A stretch of 60,041 nucleotides of DNA. It comes from Candidatus Equicola faecalis (lineage in GTDB: Bacteria > Bacteroidota > Bacteroidia > Bacteroidales > Bacteroidaceae). The notes under the pieces were generated by a model, which did no database searches, was not told where the DNA came from, and worked only from the letters and a program-made list of their open reading frames with translations. Position 1 is the first letter of the stretch. Every line of letters begins with the position of its first letter. The stretch is taken from positions 1-60,041 of the forward strand of contig JAGHTU010000004.1 in NCBI GenBank assembly GCA_018065185.1, given 5' to 3'. Below, piece after piece: positions 53,476 to 60,041 of the stretch. Both the position numbers and the translations under genes were made by a program.

Positions 53476-54972
53476 ATGCCAGATACAAAAAACACAAGAA
53501 GGAAAACATCCCAAACTATCAATCCTGCCTATGGACATCTGCAACCACAGGCAGTGGAGATAGAGCGTGCCGTTCTTGGTGCAATAATGATGGATAAGGA
53601 TGCCTATTCCATCGTATGTGAAATGCTCTCTCCAAGTTCTTTCTATGAGCCACGTCACCAGAAAATATACTCTGCCATTGAGACTTTGAACAAAAATCAA
53701 CACCCTGTTGATATGCTGACAGTGGCAGAGCAGTTAAGCAAAGACGGAGAACTGGAAACAGCTGGCGGAGCAATATATCTGGCAGAATTGACATCGAATG
53801 TTGCATCATCTGCAAATGTCGTCTATCACGCTAAAATATTAGCAGATAAAAATCTTGCGCGTGAACTCATATCGTATGCCGCAAAAGTTCAGACTTCCGC
53901 CTTTGACGAGATGAGCGACATACAGGAACTGATGCAGGAAGCTGAAAGCGACCTCTTCCAACTCTCACAGGTAAATATGAAACAGGATTTCAAATATATC
54001 GCACCTGTGCTGGAAGATGCCGAGGAATCAATCCGTATGGCTTATGCCAACAAAGGCGGACTGACAGGATTACCAAGTGGATTCAAGAAACTTGACGCCG
54101 TTACTGCAGGATGGCAACCATCTGATCTGATTATTTTGGCAGGACGTCCTGCAATGGGCAAAACGTCATTTGCCTTGTCATTAGTCAAGAATATGGCTGT
54201 AGATTTGAATCAGCCTATCGCATTCTTTTCATTGGAAATGAGTAGCAAGCAACTCGCCAACCGTCTCATCTCTCAAGTATGCGAGATAACAGGTCACAAG
54301 ATCCTTACCGGGCAACTCACACCCTTAGATTGGGAAAGACTCGATGCACGCATCGACAGTCTGTATAAATCGCCAATAATACTGGATGACACCCCACAAC
54401 TAAATGTATTTGAGTTGAGGACCAAAGCTCGCAGAATGGTAAAGAATGAGGGAGTAAAAATGATAATCATTGACTACCTGCAACTGATGACTGGCAGTGG
54501 TAAGCATTTCTCCTCCCGTCAGGAAGAAGTGTCCAATATTTCACAATCATTGAAAGGACTTGCAAAGGAGCTGAACATACCTATTCTCGCCCTATCGCAA
54601 CTCAACCGTGACGTAGAGAAACGCGACTCAAAAGACGGGAAAGACGGGAAGCGTCCACAGTTGAGTGATCTGCGCGAATCGGGAGCAATAGAGCAGGATG
54701 CAGATATGGTGCTATTTATACACCGTCCCGAGTATTTTGGGATTCCAAAAGATGACAATGGTAATTCCACAAAAGGAAAAGCACAAATCATCATCGCCAA
54801 GCACAGAAAAGGTGCAACAAAGACTGTCACACTGCGCTTTGAATCAGAATACACCTCATTCCTAAATGATGAGCAATCCTATATACCTCAACCAGGAGAA
54901 GGTGCATACCACGAATATGGCTCAAAGATGAACGATTTGAATGATGATGTAGGAGACGCTCCTCCGTTTTAA
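53476..54972 (+). CDS. dnaB: Replicative DNA helicase DnaB
   Basis: The hexameric helicase of the replication fork, 498 residues. The N-terminal DnaB domain (HLQPQAVEIERAVLGAIMMD) is followed by the RecA-like core with Walker A LAGRPAMGKTSFAL (about 223), FSLEMSSKQLANRLISQ, Walker B MIIIDYLQLMTG, and LRESGAIEQDADMVLFIHRP. The ATG at 53476 begins MPDTKNTRRKTSQTINPAYG. A normal full-length protein with no intein. Confidence 0.97.
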   Translation: MPDTKNTRRKTSQTINPAYGHLQPQAVEIERAVLGAIMMDKDAYSIVCEMLSPSSFYEPRHQKIYSAIETLNKNQHPVDMLTVAEQLSKDGELETAGGAIYLAELTSNVASSANVVYHAKILADKNLARELISYAAKVQTSAFDEMSDIQELMQEAESDLFQLSQVNMKQDFKYIAPVLEDAEESIRMAYANKGGLTGLPSGFKKLDAVTAGWQPSDLIILAGRPAMGKTSFALSLVKNMAVDLNQPIAFFSLEMSSKQLANRLISQVCEITGHKILTGQLTPLDWERLDARIDSLYKSPIILDDTPQLNVFELRTKARRMVKNEGVKMIIIDYLQLMTGSGKHFSSRQEEVSNISQSLKGLAKELNIPILALSQLNRDVEKRDSKDGKDGKRPQLSDLRESGAIEQDADMVLFIHRPEYFGIPKDDNGNSTKGKAQIIIAKHRKGATKTVTLRFESEYTSFLNDEQSYIPQPGEGAYHEYGSKMNDLNDDVGDAPPF

Positions 54973-54987
54973 GGCGGTAATCAAAGA

Positions 54988-55212
54988 CTAACGCACACGG
55001 CGTCTTATTCTTATAATTTTGTTTATTAGCATAATAGCATCATAAACAAACAACGACTTATTAATAATTGAAACTGTGCGGCTCACTCTGTTTGCACATT
55101 TCTTTGGAGTGACCAACTTATGCCATGTATCGAAAATATCGGCAGAAGTGTTGTTCAGTTCTGTCCGCACCATTTCCTTGCTGAGTTTGAGATCTGTAAT
55201 ATCTTTAATCAT
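54988..55212 (-). CDS. Small hypothetical protein in the YtxH/holin operon
   Basis: A 74-residue protein beginning MIKDITDLKLSKEMVRTELN, with a central hydrophobic region (IINKSLFVYDAIMLINKIIR) and a basic Arg-rich C-terminus (IRRRVR). It overlaps the end of the holin-family gene by eight bases. A similar three-gene set (YtxH, holin-family, small protein) recurs in Bacteroidetes as far as I recall. The function is unknown. Confidence 0.65.
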   Translation of the reverse strand: MIKDITDLKLSKEMVRTELNNTSADIFDTWHKLVTPKKCANRVSRTVSIINKSLFVYDAIMLINKIIRIRRRVR

Positions 55213-55564
55213 GGTCTTTCAAGAATATATTAACCAACATGTGGCATACCGGTCGCATCACAAGCGGTTTGCGGAAAACGTAGAACAATACAAGCAGTAA
55301 CAAATAAAAACCAGCCACTATACAGAAACCTCCAATGAGAGAATCTATTAAGCTACCCAGAAAACATGCTAATGCAAGTGAGGCAAAGAAAATAACGGGC
55401 AACACCAAAATCAAGCCTACCAGAAAACAGACGGTAAGCGATAATAGCCTTACCATCTTTTCCACAGCACTAAGCTTCAGGTAATCTGTCTGAAGTTCGA
55501 TAAAATGTTTTATTTTATCAATCAAAGCAGACAGTATGCCTATCTTTTCACCAACTGAGAACAT
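55205..55564 (-). CDS. Phage holin family membrane protein (DUF1469-like)
   Basis: A 119-residue protein with a short amphipathic N-terminus (LIDKIKHFIELQTDYLKLSA) and two to three membrane helices (LLSLTVCFLVGLILVLPVIF, LIGGFCIVAGFYLLLLVLFY). It fits the 'putative Actinobacterial holin-X/DUF1469' family, which despite its name is mostly chromosomal and unrelated to phage lysis. No phage genes are nearby. It lies between ytxH-like and the small protein genes. Confidence 0.78.
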   Translation of the reverse strand: MFSVGEKIGILSALIDKIKHFIELQTDYLKLSAVEKMVRLLSLTVCFLVGLILVLPVIFFASLALACFLGSLIDSLIGGFCIVAGFYLLLLVLFYVFRKPLVMRPVCHMLVNIFLKDHD

Positions 55565-55585
55565 GCCTATGTTTGGGATATATCC

Positions 55586-55816
55586 TTAAACCTCTTCTTC
55601 TTTGCAATCACACTTCACTGCACCCTTGATATTATCGACAAGGTCACTTAAAGCCTCACGACTGAGTTTGATGTTGTGTTTGTCACAGAAATCATCCACT
55701 GCATCAGCAATCTTTTCTCTTGTGTCAGCCCCCTTCTCCGGTGCAAAAAGCAACCCGATAGCAGCACCAGCAACGGCTCCACCTAAAAATGCTGCAAACA
55801 AACTAAATCCTTTCAT
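55586..55816 (-). CDS. YtxH domain-containing protein
   Basis: A 76-residue protein with one N-terminal glycine-rich membrane segment (FAAFLGGAVAGAAIGLLFAP) followed by EKGADTREKIADAV and a charged tail ending CDCKEEEV, the standard YtxH layout. The Bacillus protein is a general-stress gene. The start is the ATG at 55816; a TATTTTTG box at 55844-55851 on the minus strand lies upstream. Confidence 0.85.
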   Translation of the reverse strand: MKGFSLFAAFLGGAVAGAAIGLLFAPEKGADTREKIADAVDDFCDKHNIKLSREALSDLVDNIKGAVKCDCKEEEV

Positions 55817-55843
55817 ACTTCTTGATTTTATATAATACAGGGG

Positions 55844-55851
55844 CAAAAATA
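55844..55851 (-). promoter_or_regulatory. -7 box of the YtxH/holin operon
   Basis: The minus strand reads TATTTTTG, fitting TAnnTTTG, 27 bases before the ATG at 55816. A -33 element is unclear. Confidence 0.4.
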
Positions 55852-55973
55852 AATAAAGTTTCTAAAAAATCAAGAAAATAATTATTTTTTGTTGCTATAT
55901 TGCCACAAGTTTCTTAACTTCGCAAAAAATAATATTACCGCACAAACATAACATAATTAAATATTTTTAAGTC

Positions 55974-56453
55974 ATGAAAAAGATTCTTATTATTTGCATG
56001 GGTGCATGCGTCGCTTTCAGTTTTTCCAGTTGTAAATCAAGCGAAAGTGCTTACAAAAAAGCCTATGAGAAAGCAAAGGCTACAGAGACCGTAGTTGCAC
56101 AGGAGCCTCAGGTAACAGTCACAACTCCTGTTGTAGAGCAGGAACCGACAGCTCAGGTTGTTGACAATTATGATAATGTCAACGTACGTCAGGAAAAGCT
56201 CAACGTGCTGGATGGTGAAGGTTTGAAAGAGTTTAGCGTAGTTGTTGGCTCATTCGGTCTAAAAGCAAATGCAGAAAGTCTGATGAATCGTCTGCGCAAC
56301 AGTGGCTATGCAGCACAGCTCACATATAATGCCGACAGAAACATGTACCGTGTTGTGGCGTCCACATTTGCCACAAAGGGTGAGGCTGTTTCATCCCGCG
56401 ATGCTTTGCGCTCTCAATTTGCAGACGCTTGGCTTCTGTATAACGCACGATAA
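55974..56453 (+). CDS. SPOR-domain lipoprotein
   Basis: A 159-residue predicted lipoprotein (FSFSSC, Cys about 20) with a Lys/Ala/Glu stretch, a Pro/Val/Thr/Gln linker (VTVTTPVVEQEPTAQVVDNY) and a C-terminal SPOR domain (about 85-157: FSVVVGSFGLKANAESLMNR, MYRVVASTFATKGEAVS). SPOR domains bind denuded glycan strands of peptidoglycan at division sites. It precedes ruvX by 7 bases. Confidence 0.88.
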   Translation: MKKILIICMGACVAFSFSSCKSSESAYKKAYEKAKATETVVAQEPQVTVTTPVVEQEPTAQVVDNYDNVNVRQEKLNVLDGEGLKEFSVVVGSFGLKANAESLMNRLRNSGYAAQLTYNADRNMYRVVASTFATKGEAVSSRDALRSQFADAWLLYNAR

Positions 56454-56460
56454 AGACGGT

Positions 56461-56889
56461 TTGGCACGGATTCTTTCTATTGATTACGGAAAGAAACGGA
56501 CGGGAATAGCAGTTACCGATCCTCTTAAAATAATAGCAGGAGGATTGGCAACTGTTTTTACGATAGAGTTGTTTGACTTTCTCAAGGAATACATCTCCAA
56601 GGAAAGTGTGGAGCTTATCATCATCGGAGACCCAAAGCATCTTGATGGTTCGCCAAGCGAAAACAGACAAAGGGTATTGACCTTCATCAGTCAGTGGCGT
56701 AAAGCCTTTCCGAATATTCCTATTGAACTATATGATGAGCGTTTCACATCAGTCCTAGCACATCAGGCAATGATCAGCGGAGGGCTGAAGAAAAAAGTCC
56801 GTCAGAACAAAGCTTTAGTGGATGAGATTTCTGCCACTATTATCTTGCAAGACTATATGAACAGCAGGAGATTTTCCACGAAAGAATAA
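56461..56889 (+). CDS. ruvX: Putative pre-16S rRNA nuclease / Holliday junction resolvase RuvX (YqgF)
   Basis: A 142-residue RNase H-like nuclease: ARILSIDYGKKRTGIAVTDP (first catalytic Asp), IIIGDPKHLDG, LYDERFTSVLAHQAMI (acidic Glu) and QNKALVDEISATIILQDYM. YqgF is needed for 5' maturation of 16S rRNA in E. coli. The only sensible start is the TTG at 56461, which gives MARILSIDYGKK. The open frame continues upstream inside the SPOR gene, but with no homology. The rare TTG start may keep expression low. Confidence 0.88.
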   Translation: MARILSIDYGKKRTGIAVTDPLKIIAGGLATVFTIELFDFLKEYISKESVELIIIGDPKHLDGSPSENRQRVLTFISQWRKAFPNIPIELYDERFTSVLAHQAMISGGLKKKVRQNKALVDEISATIILQDYMNSRRFSTKE

Positions 56890-56908
56890 TAAAATCCGAT
56901 TTTTCAAT

Positions 56909-57463
56909 ATGATATTACCAATATACGTTTACGGGCAACCGGTACTGCGAAAAGTAGCAGACGACATAACAAAAGACTATCCCAATCTCAAGGAATTCAT
57001 TAGCGACATGTATGAGACACTGGAAAAGACCGGTGGCATTGGTCTCGCCGCTCCACAAGTAGGCAAAGCCATAAGAGTAGTTATCATTGACTTGCATGAA
57101 TTGGCAGAAGACTATCCTGAATATGCAGATTTCCGGAAGACGTACATCAACAGCCATATCATTGAATATGGCGATGAAAAAGACTCATCAGAGGAGGGTT
57201 GCCTGTCACTTCCAGGAATCAGCGAAAAGGTAGTCCGACCGAAGCAGGTGCATATCCGCTATATGGATGAAGATTTTCTGGAGCATGATGAGTGGGTGGA
57301 TGGGTATCTGGCACGTGTAATACAGCATGAATCAGACCACCTCGAAGGACGTGTCTTCACAGATATTATATCCCCATTGCGCAAGCAACTGATAAAGAAA
57401 AAACTCACCCAATTACTCAAAGGCAACATCACCTGCCGCTACAAAGTAAAATTCAAGAAGTGA
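56909..57463 (+). CDS. def: Peptide deformylase
   Basis: This metal-dependent enzyme removes the formyl group from new proteins. The three signature motifs are GGIGLAAPQVG, EEGCLSLPGI (metal Cys) and IQHESDHLEG (HExxH about 140). The length of 184 is normal. Its stop overlaps the GTG start of the TPR gene by four bases (GTGA). Confidence 0.96.
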   Translation: MILPIYVYGQPVLRKVADDITKDYPNLKEFISDMYETLEKTGGIGLAAPQVGKAIRVVIIDLHELAEDYPEYADFRKTYINSHIIEYGDEKDSSEEGCLSLPGISEKVVRPKQVHIRYMDEDFLEHDEWVDGYLARVIQHESDHLEGRVFTDIISPLRKQLIKKKLTQLLKGNITCRYKVKFKK

Positions 57464-59061
57464 ACATTTCACGCACCATACGTACAAAACGGTGGTTACT
57501 GTGCATCATCTCTTTTCTGTTTTTTATTCCCATCAAAGCACAAATCAACACCGAGCGCTTTACTCTCATGGGTAAAGTGGCTTTGACGTATGAAGACTAT
57601 GTGCGGGCTATCCAGTATTTCAACCAGGTGATAAACGCAAAGCCATATCTCTATGAGTCATGGTATCTGCGTGGCGTAGCAAAATATAATCTTGACGATT
57701 ATGAGGGTGCCGAACAGGACTGCAACGAGGCACTGAAAATCAATCCTTTCATTGAAAGCATCTACGAGTTGCGCGGATTGTGTCGTATCCAACAAAAGAA
57801 TTACAATGGTGCCGAAAGCGATTACGATCAGGCTTTAGTGCTGACGCCAAACAACCGTTCTGTCCTGCACAATCGTATGCTGTGCTTCGTAGAACAGAAA
57901 GAGTACAGTCGGGCGATGACTGAACTTGATACATTATTGAGATTAGACGCAAAAAATGCTAAGTACTATGCCATTAAGGCAGAGGTATATTTTCTCCAAA
58001 AAGACACCATCAATGGTATAAAAGCCCTAGACTACAGCCTTGAACTTGACGAATTTAACGGACCAGCATGGGCTACGAGAGCACAATTAGCGCTGAATAA
58101 AGATGAATGGGGAGACGCAGACAAGTTTCTCACCAAAGCCATTCATTATATTCCAAAATTTGTGCCCCTGTACCTTAACCGCGCCATTTCACGCTATCAT
58201 CTTGCCGACCTGCGTGGGTGTATGGAAGATTATAACAAGGCGTTGGACCTTGACCCGAACAATTTCTTTGCACACTATAACCGCGGTCTGCTCCGCCTGC
58301 AGGTGGGCGATGACAACCGCGCCATTGAAGACTTTGACTTTGTCCTGAAACTGGAACCGGATAACCTGATGGCAATAATGAACCGTGCCGAATTGCGGAG
58401 TAAGACAGGCAACCTGCGTGGTGCCATAAGCGACTATACATCTGTCATCCGCCGTTATCCTGACTTCTGGATTGGCTTACAGGCACGTGCTAACTGCTAC
58501 AGACGTTTAGGAGACATCGCAAAAGCCGAGCAGGATGAATTCCGCATTTTGAAAGCTGTTCAGGAAAAGCACCTTGGTATCAATCCTCACAACCGTGTTC
58601 GCAAAGTCTTTATGGGCACACGCTATAAAAGTGACAAGGATGTTTACAACTATGATGAACTCGTGATGGAAGATCCGGAGAAGGATGTGATGGTGAAATA
58701 CGAAAGTGAGAATCGTGGCAAGGTGCAGAACCTGAAGGTCTCTCTTGACCTGAAAGCAGACGTAAAGCTTGATTCTCTCACAATCAAGAAACCAGACTCC
58801 TTGCTTTCATCATGGGAGAAAGCACCTATCTATTACAATCGCGCCAATGCGCTCTCCAAGACAAAGGAATACGAGCAGGCCCTATACCTGTACGACACCG
58901 TACTCGCTCTTGACGTGGGTATGGCAGAAGCATATTACAACCGTGGACTCACACGCATCTTCTTCGGACAAGTACAGGAAGGCATACGCGACCTCAGTAA
59001 AGCTGGAGAATTGGGCATATATTCGGCTTACGGTATAATAAAGAAATACCGCAAAGAATAG
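57460..59061 (+). CDS. Exported tetratricopeptide-repeat protein
   Basis: A 533-residue protein with an N-terminal signal (WLLCIISFLFFIPIKA, about 13-28), which supports the GTG start overlapping the def stop. It holds about ten TPR units, such as ESWYLRGVAKYNLDDYEGAE, PNNRSVLHNRMLCFVEQKEY and FFAHYNRGLLRLQVGDDNRA. A non-TPR stretch (about 370-445) interrupts them before the final pair of repeats. TPRs bind proteins; in Bacteroidetes such exported scaffolds are common, and the partner is unknown. A Crp-like regulator follows 39 bases on. Confidence 0.87.
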   Translation: MNISRTIRTKRWLLCIISFLFFIPIKAQINTERFTLMGKVALTYEDYVRAIQYFNQVINAKPYLYESWYLRGVAKYNLDDYEGAEQDCNEALKINPFIESIYELRGLCRIQQKNYNGAESDYDQALVLTPNNRSVLHNRMLCFVEQKEYSRAMTELDTLLRLDAKNAKYYAIKAEVYFLQKDTINGIKALDYSLELDEFNGPAWATRAQLALNKDEWGDADKFLTKAIHYIPKFVPLYLNRAISRYHLADLRGCMEDYNKALDLDPNNFFAHYNRGLLRLQVGDDNRAIEDFDFVLKLEPDNLMAIMNRAELRSKTGNLRGAISDYTSVIRRYPDFWIGLQARANCYRRLGDIAKAEQDEFRILKAVQEKHLGINPHNRVRKVFMGTRYKSDKDVYNYDELVMEDPEKDVMVKYESENRGKVQNLKVSLDLKADVKLDSLTIKKPDSLLSSWEKAPIYYNRANALSKTKEYEQALYLYDTVLALDVGMAEAYYNRGLTRIFFGQVQEGIRDLSKAGELGIYSAYGIIKKYRKE

Positions 59062-59100
59062 TAAGCATTACTTTCTCCGTTCATATATTGCATTTCCCCT

Positions 59101-59802
59101 ATGGAGCAATTATACGTCGATAAGGATTATATCTATCAAAAACTGTCACGGCTGTTCGGACATATTCCTCCGTTCATGCACGCAAGTGTGATGGATGCCA
59201 TACGCGTCATGCGCTATCGCCGTAAAGAGATAATCTATAATATAGGGGAACACACCAGCGAATTTATGTTTCTCATCGACGGTAAGGCAAAGATATTCCG
59301 CGAAGGTGTAAGCGGGAGACGTCAGATTCTGCGCATAGTGACACAAGGGCAACATTTCGGCTACGAACCATTACTCACCGATGAGGCACATCAGAACACT
59401 GCCATGGCTTTTGAAGACTGCATCATAGCACGCATACCGATGACTACCATTGACGAACTGCTGCACTCTAATCTCCGTATTGCAAACGTGGTAATCACCA
59501 CACTGGCAAAGGAACTGGTGGCGACAGAAAGACAACTGCTTAATCTCACCCAAAAACACATGCGTGGCAGAGTTGCCGACTCACTGCTCATGCTCCGCAA
59601 GGCGTGTAGCACTTGTGAAGACGGAAAAACAATCAACATCCGCATCACCCGTCAGGACATTGCCGACATGAGTAATATGAACACAGCCAATGCCATACGT
59701 ACACTATCAGAGTTTTCTGCCGAAGGCATCATCATGATAGCGAATCGTATGATAGCCATCATTGATGAAGAACGTCTGAAGAAAATATCACGATTAGGAT
59801 GA
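59101..59802 (+). CDS. Crp/Fnr-family transcriptional regulator
   Basis: A 233-residue regulator with a cyclic-nucleotide-binding-fold N-terminus (YRRKEIIYNIGEHTSEFMFL, IDGKAKIFREGVSGRRQILR, GQHFGYEPLL) and a winged helix (about 160-225: RVADSLLMLRKAC, ITRQDIADMSNMNTANAIRT). The cAMP-contact pattern RxxS/T of true Crp is not obvious, and there are no Fnr-type N-terminal cysteines, so the effector is unknown. Its stop overlaps the miaA start (ATGA). Confidence 0.87.
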   Translation: MEQLYVDKDYIYQKLSRLFGHIPPFMHASVMDAIRVMRYRRKEIIYNIGEHTSEFMFLIDGKAKIFREGVSGRRQILRIVTQGQHFGYEPLLTDEAHQNTAMAFEDCIIARIPMTTIDELLHSNLRIANVVITTLAKELVATERQLLNLTQKHMRGRVADSLLMLRKACSTCEDGKTINIRITRQDIADMSNMNTANAIRTLSEFSAEGIIMIANRMIAIIDEERLKKISRLG

Positions 59803-60041
59803 AACCATTGATAACAATAATCGGTCCCACAGCATCAGGGAAGACAACATTTGCAGCACATCTTGCACAGAAAATGATTGCAGAAGGTGAAAGTGCTGAA
59901 ATCATCAGCGGTGACTCACGGCAAGTCTATCGCGGTATGACAATAGGCACAGGGAAAGACCTTGATGACTATACCATAGAGGGCATTACCATACCTTATC
60001 ACCTTATTGACATCTGCGATGCCGGTGAACAATACAACATA
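59799..60041 (+). CDS. miaA: tRNA dimethylallyltransferase MiaA (5' part only)
   Basis: The first 81 residues are inside the window; the gene runs off the right end. MiaA adds dimethylallyl to A37 of tRNAs reading UNN codons. The P-loop IIGPTASGKTTFAAHLA, the substrate segment IISGDSRQVYRGMTIGTGKD and HLIDICDAGEQYNI are characteristic. The start overlaps the stop of the Crp-like gene by four bases. Confidence 0.93.
   Translation, partial: MKPLITIIGPTASGKTTFAAHLAQKMIAEGESAEIISGDSRQVYRGMTIGTGKDLDDYTIEGITIPYHLIDICDAGEQYNI

Noticed and set aside
55205..55564. Prophage remnant suggested by a 'holin' annotation
   Set aside because: The family is chromosomal in this phylum, sits with a YtxH gene, and no other phage gene is nearby.
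56302..56460. Upstream extension of ruvX into the SPOR gene
   Set aside because: The extra 53 codons overlap the conserved SPOR domain in another frame and have no homology to RuvX, whose normal N-terminus starts at the TTG at 56461.

Overview
The window looks like a chromosomal segment from a Bacteroidales bacterium, most likely Prevotella or a close relative. Four things point there. Many genes have the Bacteroidetes promoter type (TTTG, 18-20 bases, then TAnnTTTG) and weak or no Shine-Dalgarno sites. Several families are typical of the phylum (DUF4924, DUF2264, an RprX/RprY-like two-component pair, the YtxH/holin trio, a zapA-rny operon). Exported proteins end in the short 'YNxxGQK...GKKY' tail common in Prevotella. 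Polysaccharide-degrading enzymes carry signal peptides. I see no integrase, plasmid, prophage, classical insertion sequence or CRISPR array. The window is mostly core genome with a few repeat-rich intergenic islands.

Layout. 0.3-2.0 kb: phosphohexomutase. 2.1-6.0 kb (minus): a pectin operon with a PL10-like lyase fused to an aldose 1-epimerase, then a GH43 enzyme. 6.2-8.8 kb (plus): rsmG, an MBL-fold hydrolase, ruvC, nudC. 9.2-11.2 kb: a lipoprotein and an ECF-like sigma factor among repeats. 11.2-18.3 kb (minus): lysE-like, DUF4924, prfC, tsaC, clc, fmt, rpe. 18.4-24.1 kb (plus): a C1 peptidase, an endonuclease I and three glycosyltransferases. 24.5-26.3 kb (minus): rpsA. 26.5-28.9 kb (plus): DUF2264 and GH105 enzymes. 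28.8-33.9 kb (minus): grpE-dnaJ-folC-hexuronate transporter-ABC ATPase, largely coupled by ATGA overlaps. 34.0-36.0 kb: a frame-broken cell-surface gene, a small peptide gene and two 22-bp tandem arrays. 36.0-39.0 kb (plus): a cell-division/RNA-decay operon ending in rny and a 47-residue membrane protein. 39.1-42.9 kb: gapA, a cysteine-lysine repeat protein and a two-component system. 43.0-44.1 kb: an inverted-repeat-bounded element with two small ORFs. 44.2-51.4 kb (plus): prmA, a Trp/Gly-rich exported protein, a FadL-like porin, a CotH/lamin-tail protein, nfeD and an SPFH protein. 51.6-60.0 kb: tRNA-Lys(CUU), an acidic exported protein, dnaB, a YtxH/holin trio (minus), a SPOR lipoprotein, ruvX, def, a TPR protein, a Crp-like regulator and the start of miaA.

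How the genes fit together. The two carbohydrate loci (2.1-6.0 and 26.5-30.9 kb) together suggest pectin use: extracellular lyase and arabinan/xylan-type hydrolase, a hydrolase for unsaturated uronyl products, and a hexuronate importer. Three glycosyltransferases suggest surface polysaccharide synthesis. The rest is housekeeping: translation (prfC, fmt, def, rpsA, prmA, rsmG, tsaC, miaA), replication and recombination (dnaB, ruvC, ruvX) and proteostasis (grpE, dnaJ).

The least explained content is non-coding. Four intergenic arrays share a period of about 22 bp but differ in sequence. Two of them sit inside matching copies of a roughly 190-bp dispersed element in opposite orientation. A 1.09-kb element has inverted ends built from the motif TGACAAAAT. 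Two large inverted repeats overlap divergent promoters.
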